A stretch of DNA of 64,000 nucleotides from Amoebophrya sp. A120 (taxonomy: Eukaryota > Sar > Dinophyceae > Syndiniales > Amoebophryaceae), in contig CAJINV010000001.1 of the NCBI GenBank assembly GCA_905178155.1, positions 220,344 to 284,343 on the forward strand, given 5' to 3'. The position numbers and the translations under genes are program-made. Positions 23,701 through 31,758 of this stretch are shown in pieces; position 1 is the first letter of the stretch; every line of letters starts with the position of its first letter. The notes below the pieces were generated by a model. That model did not search any database. It was not told the DNA's origin and saw nothing but the letters and a program-made list of their open reading frames with translations.

Positions 23701-24203
23701 CAGCGCGTGGATCTTTTGCGCTACCGATACTTCTTCTTGTTCTTCTTGGTCCCCCGAATGGGAATGCAGCCCTTCGGCGTCATGATCAAGGGAACTCTGT
23801 TCTTTCCTCGCGAGCCGTGTCTGCAGCTCCGCGTTTGCGGCTTCGAGGGCGTGCATCTTCTGTTCCATAGCGCCCAGCCGCTGCAGAATGGAGGCGCCCA
23901 GCCAGAGGCTGCAGAAAGAGCTGTATCAATCGAGCTCGTGCCTTTCTCTCCCCCCGCTCCTCCCGCATTCTTTTGTGCCTTTGGACGAGCTGCATCTTGA
24001 TCCTGCTGCTGGTGGGCGTCTTGTTCAATCTCACCGTACGATTCCGGTTCAACATCAACGTCCTCCGGCGAGAACTCGCCTTCTTGGTCGACGAAGAAGG
24101 CGACACGAGCTGTTGTACCGGCTTTCGTCACATCCACGACAGTATTGGTGTCGACTTCCGGATGTGGAGGTTGGTGGAAATCTTTGTAGGCGCTGTCTTC
24201 TCA
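17794..24203 (-). CDS. Multi-pass membrane protein, family paralog B, densest introner load
   Basis: Unknown function. The main exon (22767-23890) has a coiled coil (ILQRLGAMEQKMHALEAANA), GRIRFCGAVTWILIEFALIL, AFQLLFVGFVFVLLGTILPW, a basic patch (CPKKVKRHYRKSR), an acidic linker, LPYDFEIRGTLSCVTCD, IWTLALVLYMISTLLSAYTF and RGFWLVVPSFCFVV. Small exons between introners continue with ALKAYFPFEKKRPKLSHF, PLGMLLLVVFESVQLFWG, RLVFLCGSWVFGLLFVALK, RASFTMEVLGAYCIFFLPVL, a Trp/Lys-rich region (VAFITGHYMTHPKWNKRLDA), EEAAKWEILLFTTAYYF and a C-terminus with NITYWAELHQGKDWLEKSL, stop at 17794. The N-terminal linker (23880-24203: QEGEFSPEDVDVEPESYGEI) matches paralog C but lacks its signal peptide, misses about 100 residues and is one base out of frame with the coiled coil. 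An eight-T run at 19600-19607 also breaks the frame. May be a damaged copy or carry assembly errors. Confidence 0.65.
17966..18235 (-). mobile_element. Introner, family G, reverse orientation, TSD ctctg
   Basis: Ends ggaaatatgtctgggtctgg and ccagacccagacatatttgc. TSD ctctg at 17961-17965 and 18236-18240. Excision joins PGLRSR to ANALNITYW in frame. The interior is close to the reverse complement of the element at 21737-21997. Confidence 0.93.
18290..18497. mobile_element. Introner, single type, TSD ttgcgt
   Basis: Nearly perfect long TIR: ccaagaaaaaaacgttgtta against acaatgtttttttcttgg, followed by gtgtaa/ttacacc. TSD ttgcgt at 18284-18289 and 18498-18503. Interior motifs tttgtgatgcgc, gcatgacaggt, tttgtaatgc. 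Confidence 0.9.
19047..19190. mobile_element. Introner, family T, TSD atctgc
   Basis: Ends tgcaaaagtatcgtactcgt and acgagtacgatacttttgca, a perfect 20-bp inverted repeat. TSD atctgc at 19041-19046 and 19191-19196. Excision joins WNKRLDAD to LAFFNPESR in frame. Interior gcattacaaattt, tttgtaatgc twice. Confidence 0.95.
19276..19593. mobile_element. Introner, family V, TSD gcac
   Basis: Ends gggctctcaaacgttacatt and aatgtaacgtttgagaacg. TSD gcac at 19272-19275 and 19594-19597. Removing it joins DRKK to SYWDNVAF only if one T of the adjacent eight-T run (19600-19607) is dropped; as written the frame shifts. Interior tttgtgatgc, gcatgacaaattc. Confidence 0.9.
19723..19984 (+). mobile_element. 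Introner, family G, forward orientation, TSD ctgcg
   Basis: Ends gcaaaaatgtctgggtctgg and ccagacccagacatatttgc. TSD ctgcg at 19718-19722 and 19985-19989. Excision joins RFDTQ to PHVWVDSV in frame. The interior is nearly the reverse complement of the element at 45461-45722, so the same family lies in both orientations within minus-strand genes. Confidence 0.95.
20033..20266. mobile_element. Introner, family C, TSD gcca
   Basis: Ends gagagtgcacaactcgtccc and gggggagttgtgcactcta. TSD gcca at 20029-20032 and 20267-20270. Excision joins FFGW to RANSNADDVLRF in frame. Interior gcatgacaaatga, ttgtcatgcaaac. Confidence 0.92.
20317..20456. mobile_element. Introner, family T, TSD acaggg
   Basis: Ends tgcaaaagtaatgtacttgt and acgagtacaatacttttgca. 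TSD acaggg at 20311-20316 and 20457-20462. Excision joins CIFFLPV to LAAYDHALRG in frame. Interior gcatgacaaatgt, gcattacaaattt, atttgtaatgc. Confidence 0.94.
20738..21065. mobile_element. Introner, family P, TSD ggggtat
   Basis: Ends tgcagtgaaaaatgccccca and gggggcatttttcattgca. TSD ggggtat at 20731-20737 and 21066-21072, the longest clear one here. Excision joins FVALKIP to LNKAFHPRDE in frame. Interior tttgtgttgc, gcatgacaaactt. Confidence 0.93.
21112..21346. mobile_element. Introner, family C, TSD tgcc
   Basis: Left end gagagtgcacaactccccct; right end gttgtgcacaactctcat, with part of the C/T-rich arm lost on the right. TSD tgcc at 21108-21111 and 21347-21350. Excision joins LRLVFLCG to SWVFGLLFV in frame. 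Confidence 0.9.
21437..21690. mobile_element. Introner, family G
   Basis: Ends gcaaacatgtctgggtcctc and ccagacccagacatatttgc. Possible TSD catctt/cagctt with one mismatch, so the ends are uncertain by a few bases. Interior resembles 8146-8401 in the same orientation (tttgtcatgct, tgccatgcgc). Confidence 0.85.
21737..21997 (+). mobile_element. Introner, family G, forward orientation, TSD gcg
   Basis: Ends gcaaatatgtctgggtctgg and ccagacccagacatatttgc. TSD gcg at 21734-21736 and 21998-22000. Excision joins IFDPVDA to IGVTDSKP in frame. Only about 45 bases of exon separate it from the preceding family G element. Confidence 0.92.
22229..22496 (+). mobile_element. Introner, family G, forward orientation, TSD agaggt
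   Basis: Ends gcaaatatgtctgggtctgg and ccagacccagacatatttgc. TSD agaggt at 22223-22228 and 22497-22502. Excision joins ETGGYL to LTLSNPAL in frame. Paralog C reads straight through the same site (about 24381-24390), an empty allele of the insertion. Confidence 0.97.
22535..22766. mobile_element. Introner, family V, TSD ccacg
   Basis: Ends ggattctcaaacgttacatt and aatgtaacgcttgagcacg. TSD ccacg at 22530-22534 and 22767-22771. Paralog C has the same flanks with one ccacg (24416-24420) and no element. Excision joins SFCFVV to TAVIETGG. Confidence 0.97.
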
Positions 24204-26129
24204 GACTCTATTGTAACGTTTGAGATTGTAACACCTGAGCGGGTTATAGAACATGCCCAGGGGAGCCGCCGAACCGTGGATTTTACTAAAGTACTTCGCG
24301 ATCTTTTTCTCGGAGCTCGACAGCTTCGCGCGGGCTTTCTCGAAAGGAAAGTACGCCTTCAAGGCGGGGTCCGTCAAGGTTAACAAGTAGGCTTGGGTTT
24401 CGATGACCGCCGTCACCACGAAGCAAAAGCTGGGAACCACGAGCCAAAACCCGCGCGCGAACAGTTCTTGCGTGAAAGCGAGCTTGGGTAGCCCGGGATC
24501 TCCCAGGTAGCTGTCTGGTAATTTTTCGCTCTGCGGCGTGCTGCGCCACGGACACCAGGACTCGTAGACCTCGAACGTGTAGGCGGAGAGCAAGGTGCTG
24601 ATCATGTACAGAACCAGTGCCAGGGTCCAAATTTTCCCCGCCGCGCTGCTTTGGTTATGCGTCACGCAAGAGAGGGTACCCCGGATTTCGAAATCGTAGG
24701 GCAACACCTCCTCAAGCACCTCCACGACCTCAAAGTCGCGGCCTTCTCTCCCCGAGTCAACATTCTTATCGGCTGCTATACGACCTGGCAGATGACCGGT
24801 TCCGTTGGCGGCGGGTCCTGCATTTTTACCATGGTTATTTTCTTCACCGATATAATTTTTTCGAATCGCATCCTCGACACTGGCTCCCCCTGCACCCCCG
24901 CCGTCGTAGTCCATCCAGCTGGCACGAGAGGCAGCTTGTTCGCTGTCAAAATCTAGAAGGTGTACAACGGCAGCCCCGCCGGCTTCATCGACTTGGACTT
25001 TGTTTCTTTCCTCCTCCTCTACTTCCAAAATCGGAACAAGCACAACATCGGTAGTATCGTGAAGACCACGACTCTTTCGGTAGCGCCGTTTTACTTTCTT
25101 CGGGCACATCACCTGCCGCCAGGGCAGGATGGTGCCTAACACAACAAACACGAAACCCGTAAACAGCAACTGGAAAGCGAACATCGCGGCTTTCCGCGAG
25201 TCGCCGAGTAGCAAGAGCAGCGCGAATTCTATCAGGATCCAAGTGACCGCACCACAAAACCGAATGCGGCCCATCAGGCCGATGAGGAACTCATCAATAT
25301 ATATCTTCATATGCGCGAGTGCTTCCTGCAGAGTTTTTTGTTCCTGTTTCAATTCGGCATGTTCTGCCTGTAGGCCAACGATCTTCTGCTCCAGAGAGTC
25401 CAGCCGCTGCAGAATCGCGTCCTCTTCGCGAGTCGTAGTTGAAGAAAAAGAGGCGGCTGCAGGTCGTACGTCCTTTTGTTCCTTCACGACGGGGGACATT
25501 TCTGTTTGATCCCTTTGCTTTTCTTTAACATCATCCGGAGCCGATTGATATCGTCCCACTTCTTGTTGTCCTCTATCGTTCCCATCTGGAGCTAGCTGGT
25601 TTGATATTGATGCCTTTTCACCGGTCGCGTGCTCGTCGAGAGGCAGTCTCTCTTCCTCCTGCCCGTGCCCCTGCAGCGGAAGCTGCTTCTCCTGCAGCGG
25701 CGTAGTGTCCTCGCTGCTTTTAGCGCTTGGACTTGAGGGGATTGTGGTTTCAGCACGACCCCCGTGCCGCGCTGCGTCGCTTTTTGTTATTATTTCCTCT
25801 TCGTCTTCTTGAGTTTCCTGTTCGTAATGATCGTGATCTATTTCGGCGTATGAGGATTCTGGCTCGGGTACTTCGGGTGAGAATTCCCCGTCTTGGTCAA
25901 TCGCGGTTGTGCTATCGCTACCTCTTGCTCTTGCGCCATTCGCACTGTTTTTCCTGTCATTTTCATCGTCCAAGTCCAAGTGGTCCAACCGTGGGTGAAC
26001 TTCTCGCTGCGACTCTTTGTACGCGTGCGAGAAGCAAAGCCCAAAATTACCTGCTCCTCGTCGTCGCTTGTCGTGGCACAACAAAGAAGCACCAAGACAC
26101 AGGTGAAGTGCCCACGCGCGAAACCTCAT
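24201..26129 (-). CDS. Multi-pass membrane protein, family paralog C, 3'-truncated
   Basis: A single open exon of 642 codons without introners. The start (MRFRAWALHLCLGASLLC) looks like a signal peptide. An acidic Glu/Gln-rich region follows, then a coiled coil (ILQRLDSLEQKIVGLQAEHA), membrane segments GRIRFCGAVTWILIEFALLL and FQLLFTGFVFVVLGTILPWR, a basic patch (KKVKRRYRKSR), an acidic loop, LPYDFEIRGTLSCVTHNQ, IWTLALVLYMISTLLSAYTF and FWLVVPSFCFVVTAVIETQA. It ends abruptly after GSAAPLGM, where paralog B continues with LLLVVFESVQLF. The last 17 codons are a short family V-like terminal repeat. The B-type N-terminal linker begins immediately after. C is therefore a truncated duplicate, or C and B form one gene with an internal tandem duplication. 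Function unknown. Confidence 0.7.
   Translation of the reverse strand: MRFRAWALHLCLGASLLCHDKRRRGAGNFGLCFSHAYKESQREVHPRLDHLDLDDENDRKNSANGARARGSDSTTAIDQDGEFSPEVPEPESSYAEIDHDHYEQETQEDEEEIITKSDAARHGGRAETTIPSSPSAKSSEDTTPLQEKQLPLQGHGQEEERLPLDEHATGEKASISNQLAPDGNDRGQQEVGRYQSAPDDVKEKQRDQTEMSPVVKEQKDVRPAAASFSSTTTREEDAILQRLDSLEQKIVGLQAEHAELKQEQKTLQEALAHMKIYIDEFLIGLMGRIRFCGAVTWILIEFALLLLLGDSRKAAMFAFQLLFTGFVFVVLGTILPWRQVMCPKKVKRRYRKSRGLHDTTDVVLVPILEVEEEERNKVQVDEAGGAAVVHLLDFDSEQAASRASWMDYDGGGAGGASVEDAIRKNYIGEENNHGKNAGPAANGTGHLPGRIAADKNVDSGREGRDFEVVEVLEEVLPYDFEIRGTLSCVTHNQSSAAGKIWTLALVLYMISTLLSAYTFEVYESWCPWRSTPQSEKLPDSYLGDPGLPKLAFTQELFARGFWLVVPSFCFVVTAVIETQAYLLTLTDPALKAYFPFEKARAKLSSSEKKIAKYFSKIHGSAAPLGMFYNPLRCYNLKRYNRV
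24208..24241. mobile_element. Solo family V terminal repeat at the C/B junction
   Basis: The sequence attgtaacgtttgagattgt, then aacacctgag, is two tandem copies of the family V end (gtaacgtttgag) without a partner arm. It sits exactly where homology between paralogs C and B stops. Confidence 0.65.
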
Positions 26130-26687
26130 GATTGCGGTTTTTATCGCTTAGCAGTGACAACCAAGTAACAGAATCACATACTCAGCGAAGGAAGGTAAGC
26201 ACGTTTTTACACGACGTTGCCCGAGTTACGGTAAGGCAGAACTGTTAATCACTCAACAAGGTGAAGAAACCAATTCCAATACAACGTTGTTGCAATACCA
26301 GTGTAGAAGAACAGAAATGATGTGTGGTGGCAGTGCGTCCCGCAATCAAGTTTTCCGCACGCAATTTTGCTTTTCTTTTGTCTTTTACAAATTTGGATTG
26401 AGAATGCGAAAGCGAAACGTAAAAAACTGAATCAATGACTAGACTAAAGTAAACTACTGTGCCAGGACTACTTACAAATCGTCCATGGATTATCAGACCA
26501 TTATCTTGCGAGGAAACATGATCAAGAACTTCATTCTCATTTGTTTCAGTACGCCAGAATATGTTTATGATCACACACGCACAAAAATGTGCATCTAGCG
26601 ACCATTCTTGATGCCGTCGGCAGCTGCCTTCTTCTTCCGCCTGCTATTCACGCCCTCGTCAGAATCGAAAAAATCCTCCCGGGCCTT
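26130..26687. other. Intergenic, nothing recognised
   Basis: Upstream of paralog C and downstream of a small secreted-type gene. AT-richer, no introner ends and no protein-like frame. Confidence 0.5.
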
Positions 26688-27493
26688 CTAGCTCGTTGTG
26701 GGGGCCGCTCCAGCACCTTCTCCCGGTGTAGAAGTTGGAGCAGCAGTAGGGTGCACTTCGGCCCGATGCCACTTGTTATCGCGGTCCAGCGTCCCCGGGC
26801 CTTCGTGTTCTTTGAAGCGCACCTCAATTGCCGGCGCGTGCGGATCCAGTAAAATGGTAGCCAGGCAGTTGCCGTCCGGCCGCAACAAGATGGGGTCCAA
26901 AAAAGCCTCCTTAGCCGCCTCCTGCACGTCCGCGACACCGCTATTAACGGAGGGCTGCACCTGATCGCGCCCGGCTTTTATCGTGTGAAACAATGTCAAC
27001 TAGCGACTGTAGTGGAGCCTATGTTTGCTTTTGATTTTGTTTTGCAATGACGGTATTGTGCAAGGGATGTGGTACTTATTTCCTTTTGTGATTATGCTAG
27101 ACCTGGACGAGTAGAGACGGAATCATCATTATGTCAAATTTGTAATATGCCTGAAAGTACTCATGTCATCACAACCACACTATCATCGCTAGAGATAAGT
27201 TTGTCGTCCCACATAGCTTTTCGGCATCGCTGGAGCCGTTGCGGACTGGACTGCACCCGCATCAGGTCGCGGGCGATCAGCTCCGGGCACTCCGAAAACT
27301 GGTTCGCATGCGCGCAGAAATCGTCTTGCGACACATCCCGCACAAAAACCTGCTGCCCTGGCGCAACTTCCACGATTATGGACTTGCTTAAGACGAGCTG
27401 TGACAGCGTCTTCAGTTCATTGACAAGGAGAGCTGCTGTGTGCTGTCGCATGAACGACAGCAAAAGCAGCAGCAGGGCCGCGTGTGATATCAC
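26688..27493 (-). CDS. Small predicted secreted protein, unknown function
   Basis: Two exons. The first (about 27185-27493) starts MISHAALLLLLLSFMRQHTA, a clear signal-peptide type, and continues with VEVAPGQQVFVRDVSQDDF and ECPELIARDLMRVQSS. The second (26688 to about 26965, after a gcgatcag acceptor) reads VQPSVNSGVADVQEAAKEAF, then PILLRPDGNCLATILLDPHA and a Pro/Ala/Gly-rich tail ending PTTS at 26688. The donor is uncertain. No family recognised; mature size would be about 170 residues with at least two cysteines. Confidence 0.5.
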
Positions 27494-27660
27494 ACCGACA
27501 CCACCAACACTGCAGGTTGGTTCTGCATAAAAGTCACACCGACAGACTTAGCATTAACTTTGATTTTGGCTGCATAACTCCAATGAAGCTTGGTCTTGCT
27601 CGACGTTAAGGAACATATAAATATATATATTAGATTAGCCTCCACCTCCTTGTCAACACG

Positions 27661-30600
27661 TCAGTTCACAACTGATCTATTCACAGCTGAGTCCTCATCT
27701 GTCATACCAATGTACCGCGTTTTCTTGTCCGAGACGAACCAAGAATTTGGCACCGCCAAACGCTGTTCCTGAAGCCACAAAACGGCTTCTTCCGCCGACT
27801 TTTTCGACAGCATTTCCCGCATGGCCACGGTCGTGGGAATCCCGCCGTCGAAGCTGTAGACGGGGGGGAGAAACTGCTCCACTGGGGCGCCTCCTGCGGG
27901 ATCTGGGGCTGGAACTGGATCAACATCTTCTTCGAAGTCGCTAGTTGTAACTAAAGCCGCTGGTGCACCACCAGCGCCGCGTCCTGCTCGTCCATTCTTG
28001 CCGCCGTCCAAAACTACCGCGTGGCTGTGGTCCGACCAGGTGTCGTAGTGGTCCGAGATAAAATTGTCGCTGTCGTAATCGTGCTCCCGGACGGGCGAGA
28101 GCCGGGGCATCATCATTTTCCCACTAGGGGACGTAGAAGTGCCGCCGGGTGTATTGAACAGGAGATCGTCCATCTGGGTCTTGGTCCCTACTACATTCCG
28201 AGACCCGTCGTCCACCGCCATCCAGAGCACGGACACGCCCCACTCGTTGACGCCCATGTACATGGGCAGCCCGGGGTGCACGTAGCGCGCGGAGATGCCA
28301 GGGTACACCACAATCACATCCAGCGCGCCGTTCAGCCACAGCGGCGGCGTCTCGTCGTTGGTCTGAATGCCGTATGAAACTGCACAATTTCCCCTCCACC
28401 TCATTTGTGTTGCATGAACAGCAACACAAGCGCTGGCAAAGATGCAGCTTTTGCATGACAAACTCCTACCTAGATAGAAGATTGTAGTGCTATTTTGGAT
28501 TCCGGAATCTGTCATGCAGACAGTGCTAACAGTCTGCAAAGGGTGGATTTGTAATTTTGCATGACAAATGAGGGGGAGGGGGAGTTGTGCACTTTCATAT
28601 GCCGCAACCGGTGCAGGACTTGGTCTGTTCGGATTTTTTCTCCACGTTATGGAGTTCGCAAATGTTACATTCTCAACGAACTGCTACATAAATTTGTAAT
28701 GCAAGACTGGCAAAAGTGAAAGGAGGAAGGTTGCCGTTGCGCCTTTTGCATTACAATTTTGGCGCAGATTTAGATGCTGTCTAAGTAGCCCTTCCGAAAT
28801 TTGTCATGCGAAGCAGCTCGATCATCTGCCGGCTTAAGGTACTTTTGCATGACAAATTTGTCTAACAGTTATAGAATGTAACGTTTGAGAACGCCATACA
28901 CGTTCTCGACACGGTACAGCACGTCCGGTGGGTCGATGCTGGTCGTTACGCCCGTGTAGCTGTCCTGCGTTTGCTATGAAAGCGGAAATAAGGGAAGTAG
29001 ACGAGAGCTCTATCACGAGCACGTTGTTCTTGCATCTTCGTCTTCCAGGCACAGGGTTTGTCTATATTTTCAACCGCTGTGGTACAGCTACAGGTACAGA
29101 TTTCAACATCCGACAGAGTCAGCCCCGTCTCGCAGGAATGGACCCGCAAGCGCTGCTTGTTGTTATCTTTGTACTCAAAAGAAAAAATGCAAATGATAGA
29201 CTGATACGTGAAGATAGGGCTTTTTTACTAGTGTCACGCTTTCATATTTCCAACCCAGCGTCCACGTCCAGGCTGTAGTACAGCAAAGTCGAATTTGCGG
29301 CCACATTTACGAATCGAACGCGCGGCTTTTCCTTCTGCACGGGACGCGTCATCAAGGTTCCCGCCACGGTGCTGTGCACGTCATGATAGTGGTCTTGCAC
29401 TTCAAATACAACCTGCGGGGCGCTGCTCGTTGCGGTCGCTGGGTCGTCGGCCGTCGTCGAAGGAGTGGTCGTGAGAGCAGCAGGAGTTCTTGTGGACAAC
29501 TCGCCGTCGCTCTCCTGCTGTTGCGGCGCCGGAGATGAAACTTTACCCGATCTCGCTTCTTCTTCTTCGACTTCACCTCCCTGCCCCATCAACATCAACG
29601 GAGAATTCTTGTGCAGTTCATGATCGGAAGTAGAAAGCTCTCGGACCACCGGCGTCCCGTCCTCGCCGGCACTGGTCTTGCTCTCGCTTGGACTCGTCAG
29701 GACTCTACTATTTTTAGAAGTGGTGACCCCGCCTGATGCAGCCGCAGTCGTCACACTGTCGGTATCATCCGGGGCAGCTTGCTCAGAAGAAGCCAAATTG
29801 TAATTGATGTTTTCTGAATTATCGTGATGGATCCGTGGCGAAGAAAACGCCGTCGGGCTGCTCATGAAGGTCTCCGGCGCGGAGTGTGACTCTTCCATTT
29901 TTTCGACTTCAAAGGTGACCACTCCGTTCATGGGCGGCACCACCTCCAAGCTAAAGTTCTCATCGGCGTAGGCACGGCAAACCAGACCGGTGCACGCCTT
30001 CGGGCCGGAGATCAACTTGCGGAAAAGTTCCTCTTCTGGGTCTTTGACAGTGTTCTTGCTGAGCTGTGGCTGGTGCTGGTGTCGCGGGCTGGTGTACGGC
30101 TTGCGACTGCTAGTACTGTGGGAAGTAGATGAAAAGCTGCGAGTTTGATGTAGTTCTTCTGTGTCAAGAAGCAAACGCGGATGCGGATCTTGGGCATCAT
30201 ATTGTCCTCTGTAGATGGAGTCCTGTGCTGGTATTGTTATTCTTTGTTCATCTTGTCCTCCCTCCTCCTGTAAGCGCTCCACGGCGCGGTTAATCAGCAG
30301 CTCTTTGCTCTTCCCCCTGCCAGAAGACGGAGGTGTGTGAACACGAGTAGAACTGCTGTCGATTACACGACGAGAGCGGGACCGCTGCCGTAAGTCGGCG
30401 GGCTGGGGCTGGGGCTCCGGCGCTTGTCCGCCGCCCGGTCCTGTCGTTACTGCGGCCAGATGGTGCTGTGAGAGGTCGACCACCTCCTCGTTTCCCACCG
30501 ACCCGTCTGCGACGGTGTAGGACCGGCCGCTGACCACGGACGCCGATCCCGAGAAACCGCCGGCGCCCCCGCTGACCACGGACGACGCCGATCCAGAGAA

Positions 30601-31758
30601 ACCGCCGGCGCCCGGCGTGCGCGAGCTGCTCCGGGACACTGCGTAGGAATTCCGGAACTTCCGCCGGTCGCAAAAGGTCATGCTCGCCTCGTACTCGCAG
30701 GCCATCATGAACAGCATGGATTCTGTCATGTCGTGCAAATCCGCGCTGCCCTTCGCGATGCTGACAATCTCGTTGTACGCATTGGGGCACTTTTGCTCCA
30801 TCATGGCCTTCACGTCCATCGCGTACTCATACCAGTCGTCCACGGCATCAAAGTACTGGTACAGCTGCTTTTTATGCAATAGCAATTGGCAAAAGCATCG
30901 TGCTTGTGGAAGTTGCATCACATCAAAATTCTCCAAAAAAACGAAATTTCTGATGCAGTTTCAGGCCAAGAAACAGACCTGTCATGCGTCGCCGTCGGTG
31001 CAGTTACAACTTAGTGGCCACGATACAAGTACAACGAACTTTTGCACATCAATGGGATACTTTTTGAAGTCAAACAAGATTTTCATCCGGTCTCCGCAAA
31101 GTCTCCCGTAAGACTCGGCCATTTCCGCCTCGGTCTGCCCCTCGCAGTGAAACACCCGCTGGATCTTCTTGGGGTCTAGAACGTCCCAGCTGAGTCGTGG
31201 TAAATCCACGGGCAGGTGGTCCACTGGATTAATAGGAAGTTTGGTTCTCATAAGGAGCCGTGCGGCGGCTGCGGCATCTGGTGCTTCCTTGAGGCCAAGG
31301 TTCATCAATCCGCCGGAGGTTGTGTGAGGCGGGGGCAGTGGTTGTACAATGTCTGTCAGAGGCGATGGCGGCGCAGCTTCACCTCCGGGGCTCGATGGAG
31401 CCGGAACGACTTCTGAAGTGGTCCAACGATCGAGTTCCTTCACACTGGTACTTCTCCTTGGTGTGGACGATTTTTCAGACGAGGTGGCTGCTGCTGTAGC
31501 AGTCACTACAGCGTTGTTCCAGAAGGCAGTAGCCAGTTCGAGATCAATCTGCTGGCGCAAGATCGCAATCCGCTTGCTTTCTCTTTCTAAGGCTTCTGAA
31601 ACAGTCAGAGAAGTAGTTCTTGTGCCGCTGGCGTCGTCTTCTTCTTCCGCTTTTGATTTTCGTGGCGGCGGAGAAAACTCCGTCAAGGGAGGTACAGGAA
31701 CACCTCCAGCACGAGCCAAGTTTGGAGCAGCCGGAGCTACTACATCTTCGTGGCTCAT
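27661..31758 (-). CDS. C45/acyl-CoA:6-APA acyltransferase-like Ntn hydrolase
   Basis: Likely an amide hydrolase or acyltransferase of the C45 family, matured by autocleavage before a Cys. Exons: about 31050-31758, about 29250-30877, about 28899-28967, 28600-28647 and 27661-28372. The first half has ESYGRLCGDRMKILFDFKK and, across an introner, EYAMDVKAMMEQKCPNAYNE with IAKGSADLHDMTESMLFMMA, matching the helical N-terminus of C45 proteins. The proposed nucleophile is Cys in SGPKACTGLVCRAYADENFS. Later segments fit the beta-sandwich core: VRFVNVAANSTLLYYSLDVD, GVTTSIDPPDVLYRVENV, PLWLNGALDVIVVY, PMYMGVNEWGVSVLWMAVDD (the Gly-Asn-Glu-Gly turn) and TVAMREMLSKKSAEEAVLWL. A 200-residue Ser/Gly/Gln-rich insert precedes the Cys, and a CxxC occurs near an introner (KSCTGCGIQ). 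No signal peptide is seen at MSHEDVVAPAAP. Confidence 0.72.
28373..28599. mobile_element. Introner, family C, TSD tgccg
   Basis: Ends gaaactgcacaatttcccct and gggggagttgtgcactttc. TSD tgccg at 28368-28372 and 28600-28604. Excision joins SCTGCG to IQTNDETPP in frame. Interior ttttgcatgacaaac, ctgtcatgcag, gcatgacaaatga. Confidence 0.93.
28648..28898. mobile_element. Introner, family V, TSD cacgt
   Basis: Ends ggagttcgcaaatgttacat and aatgtaacgtttgagaacg. TSD cacgt at 28643-28647 and 28899-28903. Excision joins LYRVENV to EKKSEQTK in frame. Interior tttgtaatgc, tttgtcatgcg, gcatgacaaattt. Confidence 0.93.
30878..31049. mobile_element. Introner, family T, diverged
   Basis: Ends ggcaaaagcatcgtgcttgt and acaagtacaacgaacttttgc. 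Interior gcatcacatc, gacctgtcatgcg. It splits the C45-like gene between FKKYPID and KKQLYQYFDAV. The TSD is unclear, so the ends are approximate. Confidence 0.8.
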
